Source: Ottelia alismoides
Taxonomy: Eukaryota; Streptophyta; Magnoliopsida; Alismatales; Hydrocharitaceae
Direction of reading: 5' to 3'
Length of the DNA stretch: 64,000 nt
Assembly: GCA_037367405.1 (NCBI GenBank)
Contig: JAZKJV010000301.1
Coordinates: forward strand, 496,001 to 560,000
How positions within the stretch are numbered: the stretch's first letter is position 1; every line of letters starts with the position of its first letter. The position numbers and the translations under genes are program-made. The notes beneath the pieces are model-generated. The model worked only from the letters and a program-made list of their open reading frames with translations, had not been told where the DNA came from and made no database searches. This document shows positions 1 to 9,314 of this stretch, piece after piece.

Positions 1-21
1 TTGCAGTATCTACAGCCATCT

Positions 22-125
22 GCAACTGCTATTGCCTTTTCTGCTGGTTGAAGCTCTTGAAGGGTTGCAGTATCTACTTTGACCCTTCAAGAGCTTCAAC
101 CAGCAGAAAAGGCAATAGCAGTTGC
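22..125. repeat. Perfect 44-bp inverted repeat with 16-bp loop
   Basis: Arms 22-65 and 82-125 are exact reverse complements. The loop is 66-81. The word TTGCAGTATCTAC occurs just left of arm one (1-13) and again across the arm/loop border (65-77). An RNA copy would fold into a long perfect hairpin. Could be a young MITE-like or foldback remnant, or a small-RNA precursor; no coding sense seen. Confidence 0.85.
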
Positions 126-938
126 TGCTACAGCAGCAGCTACCTGGGACAGCAGGAAGCTTGTTTGTTGGAAGTTCTGTCGCAGCAGAGCTTTGCTGCA
201 GATTTGAAGCAAAGAAGGGAGATTGGAGGTGGGAAGGGGAAACATATGGTTTATATAACAAAGTGAATGGCTTTGTTAATTGACTAGTGGTGGGAAGAAA
301 AGGTTAAGTGGAGAGAATTGTAGAGCCAAGTGGATGGAGGAGAGCAAAATGGTTGTCTGCTGTAATTATACAGCAGACTGTTGTCTGGAATTGAAAAATA
401 ATAATAAATTTTATTTTAGTTTATTTTTTTCTCCCTCAATTATTTGGAATATTAAAGTCACCCACATTCCCGCAGTGAATCTCAGATTCTGACGTACAAT
501 ATCTCGTTTCGACAGTCTCTGAATGACGATCAAAATGAGTATAATATTTATATACTTCGGATCGAAGATGAATTCCCGGAATTTCCGAGATACGGTTTTG
601 GTTTATGACTAAATTTCATGGTTTTAAATTATCAAATGACCTTTGATCGATGAAGGTCGATTCCGTTGATCTTATTTCATCGAGTCGGATTTTTGGTGGT
701 CTCGGTTTATTTCGCGGTTTCCGAATTTGCGTTGCGGCTTTTTCAGGCACGCATTACGATGCGATTGATTTTTGATCGATTTCGCCCGAACGACTTTTGA
801 TTCACGATCAATTGATCGATTTATGTTATTTAACATTGATTAGTAACTTTATTGAGTTATACGGACCCTAATCAGGTCGGGTTTAGGTTTGTGCATATCC
901 GTATGTTACAATATCAACCAACATTTATGAATGAATGA
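126..938. other. No gene; unclassified intronic sequence
   Basis: 126-480 holds CAGCAG-rich sequence and an AT-rich stretch with no homology I can name. 490-900 has a different texture, rich in TCGA and TTTCG words, and resembles the LTR or untranslated end of an old retroelement, but I find no primer-binding site, polypurine tract or paired copy. Confidence 0.4.
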
Positions 939-1032
939 CATGAAAAGGCCCCATATCGCCAATATCACTCGATATTACGGTCCCATGTCAAAACCGAAAA
1001 ATCGCCGATATTTCGCGAAATATGAAACCCTG
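939..1032 (-). mobile_element. Diverged short element of the GACATGGGACC class
   Basis: Read on the minus strand it runs CAGGGTTTCATATTTCGCG, then TTTTGACATGGGACCGTAAT, then GGGGCCTTTTCATG. The same order (CATGG..TTTCA.ATTTC, GACATGGGACC, GGCCTT) occurs at 8593-8757, and the central block also occurs in the elements at 2059 and 22782. No clear TSD found. Confidence 0.5.
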
Positions 1033-1194
1033 TTGACACATTAAGATAGCATTTGGACGGTGCAATGGGTTCTTATGTGACTGATTAGTGGATGCTGGGA
1101 TGATTTTTGAAACACTTCTATAATTATCCTACCTTGTTTACCATGCAAACATTGTTCTCTTTTACTTTTGTTTGGAATTTTGTGACTGATCTAA

Positions 1195-1245
1195 TAAAAA
1201 AGACAGTCAGATCTTTCAACATGGATTTGATATGAATCCATGTAG
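1195..1245 (+). mobile_element. SINE 3' fragment, left half (split by LINE B)
   Basis: Matches the SINE at 15478-15669 from AAAAAAGA through TCTTTCAACATGGATTTGA to GAATCCATGTAG. It breaks there, and the missing part (ACCCTACT, GGGAGAAGGCT) continues at 7527-7556. The 12-bp GAATCCATGTAG is present on both sides (1234-1245 and 7515-7526) as the target-site duplication of LINE B. The tRNA-like head is absent, so this SINE copy is 5'-truncated. Confidence 0.7.
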
Positions 1246-1633
1246 CTGGATGCCCTGGATAATTGGACTAGTCAGGGTACTCTTTCCTCAAGATTCCCCC
1301 GCCTCTTTGCTTTGGCTGTAGATCGAGACATAAGAGTTTTCAACTGCTGTTTAGATAGCAACTGGATGCCCCCGTTTCCTGACAGACTTGTCAGATCAAC
1401 GTCTTGAAGATTTCCTTACCCTTCTTGAATCCATTAGACAGACTGAGAGACCGACTGAGGGCTGGGACCATTGGGTATGGGAAAGTAATTCTTTCTCAAT
1501 TAGCCACGCCTACAAAACCATCAACATACCCCCACAACCAAGGACAGATGCGCTGGTTCATGGCTGCAACTTAATTTAGGAGTTAAAGATGCCGGGCAGA
1601 ATTGGATTCTTTATGTGGTTGCTACGAAGGAGG
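1246..1633 (+). pseudogene. LINE B, left part: end of ORF2 (5'-truncated L1)
   Basis: Translation fragments match the C-terminal part of LINE A ORF2 residue by residue: SRFPRLFALAVD, LEDFLTLLESI, GWDHWVWESNSFSISHAY and KMPGRIGFFMWLLRRR. There are frame changes near 1380 and a TAG near 1577. It stops at ACGAAGGAGG, the target site of LINE A, and resumes in the same frame at 7081. This is an old, 5'-truncated L1 copy lying in a SINE. Confidence 0.8.
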
Positions 1634-3345
1634 GTTTAGGGTGGTTGAGGGTGGTGGCGCAGCTGCTGTTGACGTCTCGACGTTGGGGAGCGGTGCGGGG
1701 GAGACGTCGGCTTCGACGCTTGGGTTGCATGGGGAGTTGGTGGGTGGGGAGCCTGTGCATGGGGAGGCGGTGCATGAGGTGCGGCAACGCGCTGGTGCTG
1801 ACCTCGTCGCGGCGGTGGGGCTGGTGCGGCGCCCTGGTGTGGCTTGGGATGTGGTACGATCCCACCTCATTGGCTTCTTGGGCTCTCGATTCACGAGGGA
1901 CTTCATAATACTGGATTCTTCACGTTGCTGCGTTCGTGGTCTTTCCCCGGAGCAACGGGAAAGACTCATCTGTAATGGCGGTTCCGAAGATGTGGTATGG
2001 AGGCGGTTGCGGGTGGCGGATGGAGCCTCTTCTGATACGGAGATATGTGTGGCGGAGGCATGGAAGGACATATCGATATCGATATCGTTTCGATATCGTG
2101 TCGATATCGATATATCGGCGATATATCGCCGATATATCGCCGACATATCGCTATATCTATGAATCTTTCTGAAGAAAATGCCTGAAATCAGATATATCGA
2201 TATATCGATTTCGATATCGGTCCCATGTCGATATGGATATATCGGCGATATATCGCCGATATATCGGGATACGGCCTTCCATGGGCGGAGGTGCGTGGTG
2301 TGCCTTTTCTCTCTCGTTCGGTCCCCGCCTTGTCCAACGTGCTTTGTGCTTGGGGGGATGTCCTGGCTGTAGTGGACGATGGGCTCACGCCGGGGGCGGG
2401 TTGGAAGTGCGCTCGGGTTCTCATGGAATGCTCAAGAGTTTTTCTCTCCAATGCGGTGGATAAGGTTTTTTTGGAAACCATGAAGGTTGGCCGATGGCGT
2501 TTCAAGGTCGAGCTTGCAGTCATCAGCCCCTCGCCGGCGCCAGCGTCTTGCCATTCGCGTCCGGCTGCTTTCGACGGTGTGCATGACTTGGGTTTCGGGG
2601 ACATCGCTTCACATCCCGGGGGCCACGTGTCAGGCGTCGGGGAATTTCCAAAGCATCGCCTGCTGATTGTATCTCCTCTGGGCCTTTCGATATGATTTCT
2701 CGGGAGCTGTGTACGGGGACTGGCAGGGACGGTTTTTTGGCGTTGGGCTCAATCGAGGTCGATTTGCCTTCTCTGCATCCTCCACTTTTGTCGGCTGACT
2801 CCTTGCAGGTGTGTTTCTCGGGGGCTGTGCCCGTTCCTTCAGTGGCGGCCTTTAACGGATCCATTCATTTCGGATCATGGGCAACGATGTGGAAGCCCCT
2901 TGACCCGGTTATGCTGCCAGACTCTACTTTATGGGGGCCCGACTCTTCTCTTTTGAGATCCGATTCTTCTTTGGGATTGTCCTGTCGGATCCAGCTGGAG
3001 GAAATTGGGTCGTCTGCAGCTGTGGTTTCGGATCCTTCCTCTCCTCCGTCTCCGTTTGTGCCCCGCACCCCCTCCACTTCTGGGGGGTGGGTGATTTCTT
3101 CGGGGATGTCTCCCTTGGGTGATGCTGGGATGTCCGAGGTCGAGGCTGGTACCATCGGGCCTCCTTCTGCTGGTGATGCTCCTTCCGCAGTGGGAAGTAC
3201 TTCGATCACGTGCTTTGGGAAGAGCTATAGTAGGCGTATCCATTCCCGCCTTAGCGACTCGGTGCTGTATTCTTGTCAGACGCTGCGGGATTCTGTGGCG
3301 GAGGCGGCTGGCGTTTCTTTGATCAGGGGACATTCTCATGGTCTT
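1634..3345 (+). pseudogene. LINE A leader and ORF1 region
   Basis: GC-rich and split over frames by the inserted element at 2059-2283. The longest continuous piece is 2692-3348 (about 218 aa), Ser/Pro/Gly-rich, as in the low-complexity C-terminal part of plant L1 ORF1. I do not see the CCHC knuckle here. The assignment rests mainly on position just upstream of the endonuclease start at 3348. Confidence 0.5.
2059..2283 (+). mobile_element. Short TIR element, GATATATCGGC family, copy 1
   Basis: 225 bp bounded by CATGGAAGG and CCTTCCATG, with an 8-bp TSD GGCGGAGG at 2051-2058 and 2284-2291. The body is made of CGATAT, GATATATCGGC and its complement, so almost any part can pair with another. The inner terminus GGGATACGGCCTTCC matches copies 2 and 4. 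The conserved block GGTCCCATGTCGATAT is at 2218-2233. No coding capacity. The 8-bp TSD suggests hAT transposition. Inserted in the ORF1 region of LINE A. Confidence 0.8.
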
Positions 3346-3347
3346 TA

Positions 3348-4140
3348 ATGAAGATTCTCTCCTGGAATGTTAGAGGCCTTGGGGACCCTGATAGGTGGCG
3401 TTCTTTGGGCTTGCGATTCTCGGAATGGAACTGTGATATGGCATTTATCCAAGAAACTAAATTAACGGGGGTGGATGACCTTATGTGGAGGTCTTTCGGT
3501 GCGGGCGCTTTGGATGAATTTCGCGCGGTGGACGCGGTTGGGGCGGCGGGTGGCGTTTTGTTGGCTTGGCGCTCGACGGCTTTCTCATTCTCCTCTCTGC
3601 GGGTGGGAAGGCATTCATTGTCAGTGGTGTTGATTCAGGCTGATTCCCTTGCTCCTGTTGCCTTCTCTTGCATTTATGCGCCTACGTGCCATGTCCTCAG
3701 GCGGGAGCTGTGGGATGATCTTCGGGTTGCGGTCTCTGACTTCGCGGGCCTCCCGTGGCTGCTGGGGGGGATTTTAATGTGATTGCTCATTCCTCGGATC
3801 ATCCTCGGGGCCGGGGGGGGGGGGAGGGGGCAGGATCCGGGCTCGCGCGAATTTGTTGATCTTATTGGTGACCTTGCTCTGGAGGGGTTGGTCCCCGATG
3901 ACATCTCTTATACCTGGAGAAACATTACGTCTCGATCTAGGCTTGATCGATTCTTGGCTAATGACAAACTTTTGGAGGCTTTCCCTCTATGCTCGGTGTC
4001 TTCTCGGCCTCGGTCGTCTCTGATCACAATCCTATCTTGTGGGATTCTGGAGAGGACCTCCGCCCGAGAGGTCTTTTTCGCTATGAGAAGTGTTGGCTTC
4101 TGGAGCCCAACTTTAAAGACTCGGTGAGGAACCATTGGAA
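3348..4140 (+). pseudogene. LINE A ORF2, apurinic-type endonuclease domain
   Basis: Begins MKILSWNVRGLGDPDRW with the metal-binding Glu in FIQETKL, both standard for the L1 EN domain, which nicks target DNA. At 3760-3780 the string GGGGGGATTTTAAT should encode GGDFN, but a G-run slip puts it out of frame and into TGA at 3780. A second long G-run follows at 3812-3830. Later frames contain YTWRN (3909) and SDHNPI (about 4019, another frame). So there are at least two frameshifts within the endonuclease. Confidence 0.8.
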
Positions 4141-4153
4141 TTAATTTTCTTTT

Positions 4154-6180
4154 GTGGGATCTGCTGCTCGTAGATTTGATCTGAAGCTTGCCTCTCTGCG
4201 GAGGCTCCTGGCGTCTTTCAAGAAGGAGTCGCGTGTGTCTTGTGTGGCTGCCAGGGCGGCGGCGGAGAAGGTCATTGCTCGGCTGGACCGAACAGAAAAT
4301 TCTAGAGATCTGTGCTCGGAGGAGCTTATTGACCACTTTGATGCGCAAAAGGTGGTCTGCGCTGAGGATAAGAAAAGGAACTTGGAGTGGCGTCAGCGCT
4401 CGCGTATGAGGTGGATCAAGGAGGGTGATGCTAATACTGCTTTCTTTCACCGTGTGGCTAGCGGGAGAAGGCGCCACAACTATATCCGCTCTCTTCTGGT
4501 GAATGGCTCTTTGGTTACTGGGGATAAGGAGTTGGGGGTGGCCTTGGTCGACCACTTCAGGCGTGCTTATGAGTGTCGCTCGCATCGCAGGTGGCGCTGG
4601 TTGGGCAATGGCGCCCCTTCCTTAGCGCCTTTGGATGATGCGGCTCTGGTTAGGCCGATCTCCTTAGGCGAGATTAAGGAGGCCGTTTGGGACTTAAATG
4701 CTGATGGTTCGCCGGGCCCTGACGGGTTCCCGGTGGCCCTTTACCGCGATTTTTGGGATGTGGTGGCCGAAGACGTTATGGAGGTTGTCGCTGAATTTTG
4801 TGAAAGGAATGATGGGTTTGATAAAATTAATAGGGCCGCCATTGTTTTGATCCCGAAGACTGCTGCGGCTAATCGCATCGAGGATTTTAGGCCCATCTCT
4901 ATCTCGAATGGGATCTACCTTATCATCGCTAAGGTTTTGGCGAGGAGGCTTGCTCCTCTTCTTGCCTCGCTGGTTTCGCCATCCCAGACCACCTTTATAC
5001 GGGGATGACAGATCTCGGATTGCATCGCGGTGTCCTCTGAATTGGCTGCGGCTTGGAATAAGTCTAATAAGGTGGGAGTTCTTTGGAAGATTGATTTCGC
5101 CAAGGCTTATGATTGCCTTGATTGGCGATTCTTGTGGTCTGTCTTGAGGCGGAGGGGCTTCCCTGAGGTTTGGATTTTATGGGTGCGTCGTTGTGTGACC
5201 ACAGCCTCCCTCTCGGTTTTGCTTAATGGTCGCCCGATTGGGGGCTTCTTCCAGCCTAGGAGGGGGGTACGGTAGGGGTGTCCTCTCGCTCCCCTTCTCT
5301 TTGTGCGGGCGTCGGATGTGCTGGCTCGTATGATTGACTGCGTGATCGAGGCGGAGCTGATCAGGGGCTGCACTGTGGGGGCCTTCCAGGTGCCCTTGAT
5401 CCAATTTGCGGACGACACTTTATGCTTCATCGAGGGTGGCGCTTCAGAGGTTTCTGGTATGGCTATTACTTTCGTGCTGTTCAGTGAGCTTTCGGGGTTC
5501 TTGATTAATGGGGCTAAGTCTAAGGTGATCCCCTTTGGGATGTCGCAGACGGAGGCGTTGGAGCGTGGCCGGTTGTTGGGCTCTCCTCCGAGTGGCCTCC
5601 CCTTCGATTACCTTGGTTTGCCGCTGACCGTGGGTCGTGTCAGGCTTCGTGATTGGAGGATGGTGGTGGAGAAGCTAGAGGTTCGCCTTGCCGGGTGGCG
5701 CGCAGCAGTTTTATCTGGGACGGGGTCTGGTTCTTCTCAAGGCAGTGCTTTCCTCTATTCCAATTTTCTTCTTCTCGGTTCGTTGTATGCCTAAGGGGAT
5801 TCGGTTGCGCTTGGAGCGTTGTATGCGTGGTTTTTTTGGGGAAAGAAGGGGGAGGGGGGAAGGGGGGTTCATTTGGTGGCTTGGGATGAAGTTTCGCGGC
5901 CCAAGCAGGATGGGCGCTTGGGGGTGCGGAAGTTGGGGGTTGTTAACGAGGCTCTCTTGTTAAAGTGGGCGACTAGGGTCTGGGGACGGGAGGACAACTT
6001 CTTTATTAATGTGTTGCGGGAGCTTCTGAGGGATGGGTTGATGGGCTTCACTCGGGGGGATACTTATGGGCACCTCTCTCCGTTTTGGCGTGGTGTCCTG
6101 GATGTTTTTACTCGAAATCTCTCCCTCTTTAAGCCGGTGTTGGGGAAGGGGGATTCATTTCGTTTTTGGATCGATGATTA
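4154..6180 (+). pseudogene. LINE A ORF2, reverse transcriptase domain
   Basis: Contains the L1 RT blocks in order: SPGPDGFPVALYRDFWD (4710), LIPKTAAANRIEDFRPIS (4850), WKIDFAKAYDCLDW (5084), GFFQPRRGVR followed by a TAG at 5274, QFADD with the catalytic Asp pair (5401-5415), and FDYLGLPLTVG (5606). Broken by TGA at 5006-5008 just after TTFIRG and by frameshifts near 5730. The order and spacing are those of an L1-clade RT. Confidence 0.85.
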
Positions 6181-6895
6181 GTCGGGAAGGGGTTCCTTCT
6201 GGGACCGCTTTCCCCGTTTGTTTGCTTTGGCGGACAATAAAGAGGCCTCGGTGGCCACGTGCTGGGTTGACGACTGCTGGTATCCGCGGTTTTTGGTGAA
6301 TTTCTCGGAGCAGTGTATGGATGATTTTCTCGCGCTAATGAGCTTCCTTGCTGACGTTGCTCAACCTAATGATGGCCGGGATCACTGGTCTTGGAGGAAC
6401 GGTACTTTTTCCACACGGAAGGCTTATCTCGCTCTTGCTCCTAGTCCTCAGGTGGAGGACCTTACTCTCTCGCGTGATTGCCGGTTACTCTGGGGGATGA
6501 AGCTTCCTGCGCGCATTGGTGTCTTCCTATGGCTTCTTCGCAGGGGAGGCTGCTTACGCGTGACCGTTGCGCTCGATTTTTTCCGAACATGGGTCCGAAC
6601 TGCGGGCTTTGTGATGAGGAGCTGGAAACCATAGACCACCTGTTCTTCGGCTGCAGCTTGGTTAGGGGCCTTTGGGCTGATTTGGAGTGGATCAACTCGA
6701 AGAGCTTGGTTGCTTTTTGCGATAGCTTGCACGACTTCAGGGGCAGGGAAAGAAGGATTTCTTGGCTCCGATTGCAAGGTTGTGGGGCATCTGGCTGGGG
6801 AGGAATGAGGCCCTCTTCGCGGACCAGCGGTTCTACAGGGAAAACGTGATTATCCTTGCCTCGCGCTATCTGGATGACTGGTGTTCTGGGTAGCC
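6181..6895 (+). pseudogene. LINE A ORF2 C-terminus with zf-RVT cysteine motif
   Basis: Two frames carry FLALMSFLADVAQPNDGRD and LLTRDRCARFF, followed by CGLCDEELETIDHLFFGC (6601-6654), the CX2CX7HX4C-type motif after the RT in plant L1 elements. A frameshift lies between about 6480 and 6560. 6896-7061 is 3' UTR with a T-rich stretch. Confidence 0.8.
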
Positions 6896-7015
6896 CTTTG
6901 GTGGCTTTTTTAGGGTGATCTTTGCTTTTGGCGCTTACGTGTACCGTAGGGTCTTGCACTTGCTTGGTTTTTGTAATTCTCTTGTAACCTTCTTTGTCTT
7001 TTTTTCTTTTTAATA

Positions 7016-7070
7016 AATTGGGGTGAACACCGCTGAGTGTCTCCCCCTTTTTTTTGAGCCTAAAAAAAAA
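7016..7070 (+). repeat. LINE A 3' tail signature and poly(A)
   Basis: AATTGGGGTGAACACC, GTGTCTCCCCC, a T-run, GAGCCT and then nine to ten A. The same signature ends LINE B (7465-7514) and occurs at 22405-22456 after a SINE. Likely the RNA 3' end recognised by the LINE RT. Confidence 0.7.
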
Positions 7071-7514
7071 ACGAAGGAGGCACATTATGACTAGGGACCG
7101 TTGTGCGAGATTTTTCCCTGATGTTTCCAACAAATGCCCCCTTGCGATACATATGTTGAGAAGGTTGAACACCTTTTCTTTCACTGTGCGAGGACAACTG
7201 CTATTTGGTTGGAGGTAAACATCTATTGGATGAATCTTCAAAAATTGGATATCTTTTGGTAGTCAATTTTTCGGGAGAAATGACTCTCCAGAGAGGATCT
7301 TCTGCACCCTATTGCAACTTTTTGGGCATTCTGGTTGACCTGAAACGGTGCACTGCACTTTTTTCATTATAGCATTTTTACTCTGCATATCTAATTTTTC
7401 ATTCGAAGATTCTACTCAAGTCCTGGCTACTGTAAGTATTCCTCTAACTGCCACCTTTTTTAAATAGATTTGGGCGGACACCTCTACATGATTCCCCCTT
7501 TTTTGGATAAAAAA
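7071..7514 (+). pseudogene. LINE B, right part: zf-RVT domain and tail
   Basis: Starts with the second copy of ACGAAGGAGG (7071-7080) and continues the interrupted frame with TRDRCARFFPDVSNKCPL, the cysteine-rich region after RT in plant L1 elements. Frame slips follow. The tail 7465-7514 has the L1 3' signature TTGGGCGGACACC, a run of pyrimidines (CCCCCTTTTTTGG) and a short A-run, then the 12-bp TSD. Confidence 0.8.
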
Positions 7515-7556
7515 GAATCCATGTAGTTAACCCTACTAAAAATGGGAGAAGGCTTT
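7515..7556 (+). mobile_element. SINE 3' fragment, right half
   Basis: GAATCCATGTAG (TSD copy) followed by TTAACCCTACTAAAAATGGG and AGAAGGCTTTGCC. This is the continuation of the fragment at 1195-1245, by comparison with 15636-15669. Confidence 0.7.
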
Positions 7557-7702
7557 GCCAGACAAATGGTCAACCCAACTGGCTTCAATTCTACTCAGTG
7601 TGATTAATTTTACATAAATGCAGTGTATTTCTGTATCTGCTTTTCTTTTTCCAGTGGATTGGCAAGACATTTTAAATTATGTACAATGCTTGTTTTTGGC
7701 AG

Positions 7703-7806
7703 AAAACATGACAAGTGAGCAAAGGCGGGAGAACTATTTATGTGATATCACATATGTTACAAATAGTGAGCTTGGCTTTGATTATTTGAGGGACAACCTT
7801 GCCACG
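7703..7806 (+). CDS. SECA1: SECA1 exon a (NBD1, helicase motif Ib region)
   Basis: Two bases complete a split codon, followed by 34 codons beginning [12 protein letters not shown] and ending RDNLAT. The motif [18 protein letters not shown] is the SecA NBD1 signature just before Walker B. The acceptor is TTTTTGGCAG at 7693-7702 and the donor is GTAAGT at 7807. The preceding exon, expected to carry NDYLARRD, is not in the window. Confidence 0.95.
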
Positions 7807-7897
7807 GTAAGTATTTTAAGGATTATCGTTACAGTACTCCACTTCAGTGCAAGAGTATTTCATCTTACATGTAGCTTCTGGATGTCGATCTTCACAG

Positions 7898-8077
7898 AGC
7901 GTTGATGAGTTGGTTCTCAGAAGCTTTAATTATTGTATCATTGATGAGGTGGATTCTATTTTAGTTGATGAAGCAAGGACACCTCTCATTATCTCTGGTC
8001 CTGCAGAGAAACCCAGCGACAGGTACTACAAAGCGGCAAAAATTGCTGCAGCCTTTGAGCGAGATCTTCATTATACT
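7898..8077 (+). CDS. SECA1: SECA1 exon b (Walker B)
   Basis: Sixty codons in phase 0, [12 protein letters not shown] through FERDLHYT. It carries the Walker B/DEAD-equivalent DEVD in [18 protein letters not shown], which provides the catalytic acid residues for ATP hydrolysis. The 91-bp intron before it ends TTCACAG; the donor is GTAAGA at 8078. Confidence 0.95.
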
Positions 8078-8208
8078 GTAAGAACCGAGGACGCTTGCCC
8101 TCTGCTTCTTGTATTGTTATGACAATCTACAATCTTAAAGAGATTTCGGGCCTGTAAATTAGCTACAATATAACATTATTTGGCTATTTTGTTGCCTTGT
8201 TTGATCAG

Positions 8209-8427
8209 GTAGATGAAAAACAGAAAACAGTTTTGATGTCAGAACAGGGATATGAAGATGCTGAAGAGATTTTGGGTGTTAAAGATCTATATGATCCTCG
8301 AGAACAGTGGGCATCTTATGTTCTGAATGCAATCAAAGCTAAAGAACTCTTTCTAAGGGACGTGAACTATATTATTCGTGGAAAGGAGGTTCTTATAGTG
8401 GACGAGTTTACAGGGAGAGTTATGCCG
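8209..8427 (+). CDS. SECA1: SECA1 exon c (preprotein cross-linking domain)
   Basis: Seventy-three codons in phase 0, [19 protein letters not shown] to [10 protein letters not shown]. This is the substrate-clamp (PPXD) segment with its return strand [10 protein letters not shown] into NBD1. Acceptor TTGATCAG, donor GTGAGC at 8428. The following intron is 7482 bp and holds copia A. Confidence 0.95.
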
Positions 8428-8592
8428 GTGAGCATAATGATGGATACTTTAAACGTGTTGTTATATTTATCATTCACATTCACGTTACAGTTTTGTGCTT
8501 ATGTATGCATCTATGTGTAAGAATATCATGAGTCTTTAAACGTTGAGTTTTATTATCTTCCAGAGGCACCCAATGTTTCACATCTAGTTATA

Positions 8593-8757
8593 ACCATGGT
8601 TTCAGATTTCACGAAATATCGATGGAACTTCGCCGAAATTTTGGTTTCGACATGGGACCTAAATTTCGAGCGAAATGCCGATATAAGGGCCTTCCTTCAC
8701 AAATGTTGCTCGATTTGGGTGAAATGTGACCGAAATTTCGACGAAATTTCGTTTTAA
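8593..8757 (+). mobile_element. Short AAATTTCG-word element of the GACATGGGACC class
   Basis: Runs from CCATGGTTTCAGATTTC to TTTTAACATGG. It is rich in CGAAATTTCG words in both orientations, carries TTTCGACATGGGACC at 8646-8660 and AAGGGCCTTCCTTC at 8687-8700. Layout parallels the element at 939-1032. It abuts copia A (8767). TSD not identified. Confidence 0.55.
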
Positions 8758-8766
8758 CATGGTGTC

Positions 8767-8910
8767 TGTAGAGATAATTATGTAGTCGGTGTATCGTTTG
8801 TTCTATTTTTATTTTCCTGTTATCCTGTTATGTAATTTACCCATGGATCCTCTCTATATAAGAGAGCCTGTGGTTCTATGGAATAAACAGATTGCTCTTT
8901 TCTTCCAACA
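8767..8910 (+). repeat. Copia A 5' LTR
   Basis: 144 bp from TGTAGAGATAATTATG to TTCCAACA. Contains a TATA box (CTCTATATAAGAGAG, about 8853) and is followed at once by the primer-binding site. Very short LTRs of this type recur for copia B-F. Confidence 0.85.
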
Positions 8911-8923
8911 TGGTATTAGAGCC
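8911..8923 (+). other. Copia A primer-binding site
   Basis: TGGTATTAGAGCC, one base from TGGTATCAGAGCC, the sequence complementary to the initiator Met-tRNA 3' end used by plant copia elements. Confidence 0.85.
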
Positions 8924-9314
8924 AAAACCCTAACCCTAAAACCCTAACCCTTCTACCGCCGCCTCGCCTCTCTCTCCCTTGGCGCCGTCGCAGACTCACC
9001 CCTCCCCTCTCCTTCTCCCAGGGCGCCGCCGCCGCCCCTTCCCCTTCTCCCGTCGTGGAGCCCTCCACCGTCGGGGGCACCCTCCACCGCCGAGCCCTCC
9101 ACCGCCGGCTTCTCTCTTCACCGCCGGCCTCTCCACCGTAGGGGCCCTACACCGCCAGTCTCTCTCTCTCAGATGCTGGCGTCTCCTCCTCCATCTTCTT
9201 CTCTCTCTACATGGATTTGAGTGTATAACGTCTATATGTGCACTCAAATCCTGTCCAGTTTATGTAGACAGTTCTCGTTTGGTCTACGGATTCTAGTTCT
9301 TCGACTCTGGCGTC
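8924..9314 (+). other. Copia A untranslated leader
   Basis: Starts with telomere-like ACCCTAACCCTAAAACCC, then a CCGCCG- and TCTCTC-rich stretch and the conserved GGATTTGAGTGTATAACG segment, also present in the leaders of B and C. No coding sense; a Pro-rich frame here is an artefact of base composition. Confidence 0.6.

Larger units (their letters stand above)
1634..7070 (+). mobile_element. LINE A: full-length L1-type retrotransposon, broken ORFs
   Basis: Seen: a 10-bp direct repeat ACGAAGGAGG flanks it exactly (1624-1633, 7071-7080). The right end is an A-run (7062-7071), and the interior has ORF1-like, endonuclease, RT and zf-RVT segments in order. Length 5437 bp includes the 225-bp TIR element at 2059-2283. 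The insertion splits LINE B. It appears full-length because ORF1 and a G-rich leader precede the endonuclease. It is immobile by itself: there are several frameshifts and a TGA at 5006. Such L1 elements copy by target-primed reverse transcription. Confidence 0.88.
1..7702 (+). other. SECA1: SECA1 intron, 3' part (at least 7.7 kb)
   Basis: No exon of SECA1 can be seen left of 7703. The interval is filled by the nested LINE block at 1195-7556, with mostly unclassified AT-rich sequence before it. 7557-7702 is plain pyrimidine-rich intron end. Inference: the upstream exon lies left of this window. Confidence 0.8.

Noticed and set aside
490..900. Ty3-gypsy LTR
   Set aside because: The base texture suggests a retroelement end, but there is no primer site, no polypurine tract and no partner copy.
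1602..2172. Overlapping long frames on both strands around 1602-2172
   Set aside because: They arise from GC-rich LINE leader plus the palindromic TIR element, which is open on both strands because of its CGATAT words.
2090..2280. CRISPR-like or origin-like array of GATATATCGCC repeats
   Set aside because: No unique spacers of constant length, the host is a plant, and the block has TIRs and a TSD. It is a mobile element.
7703..8427. Bacterial or organellar SecA contamination or insertion
   Set aside because: The reading is split by GT-AG introns at fixed phases and the sequence is of plant nuclear SECA1 type.
8979..9296. Pro/Arg-rich frame in copia A leader
   Set aside because: Low-complexity CCGCCG sequence between the primer site and gag; no motif, and not conserved in frame in B or C.
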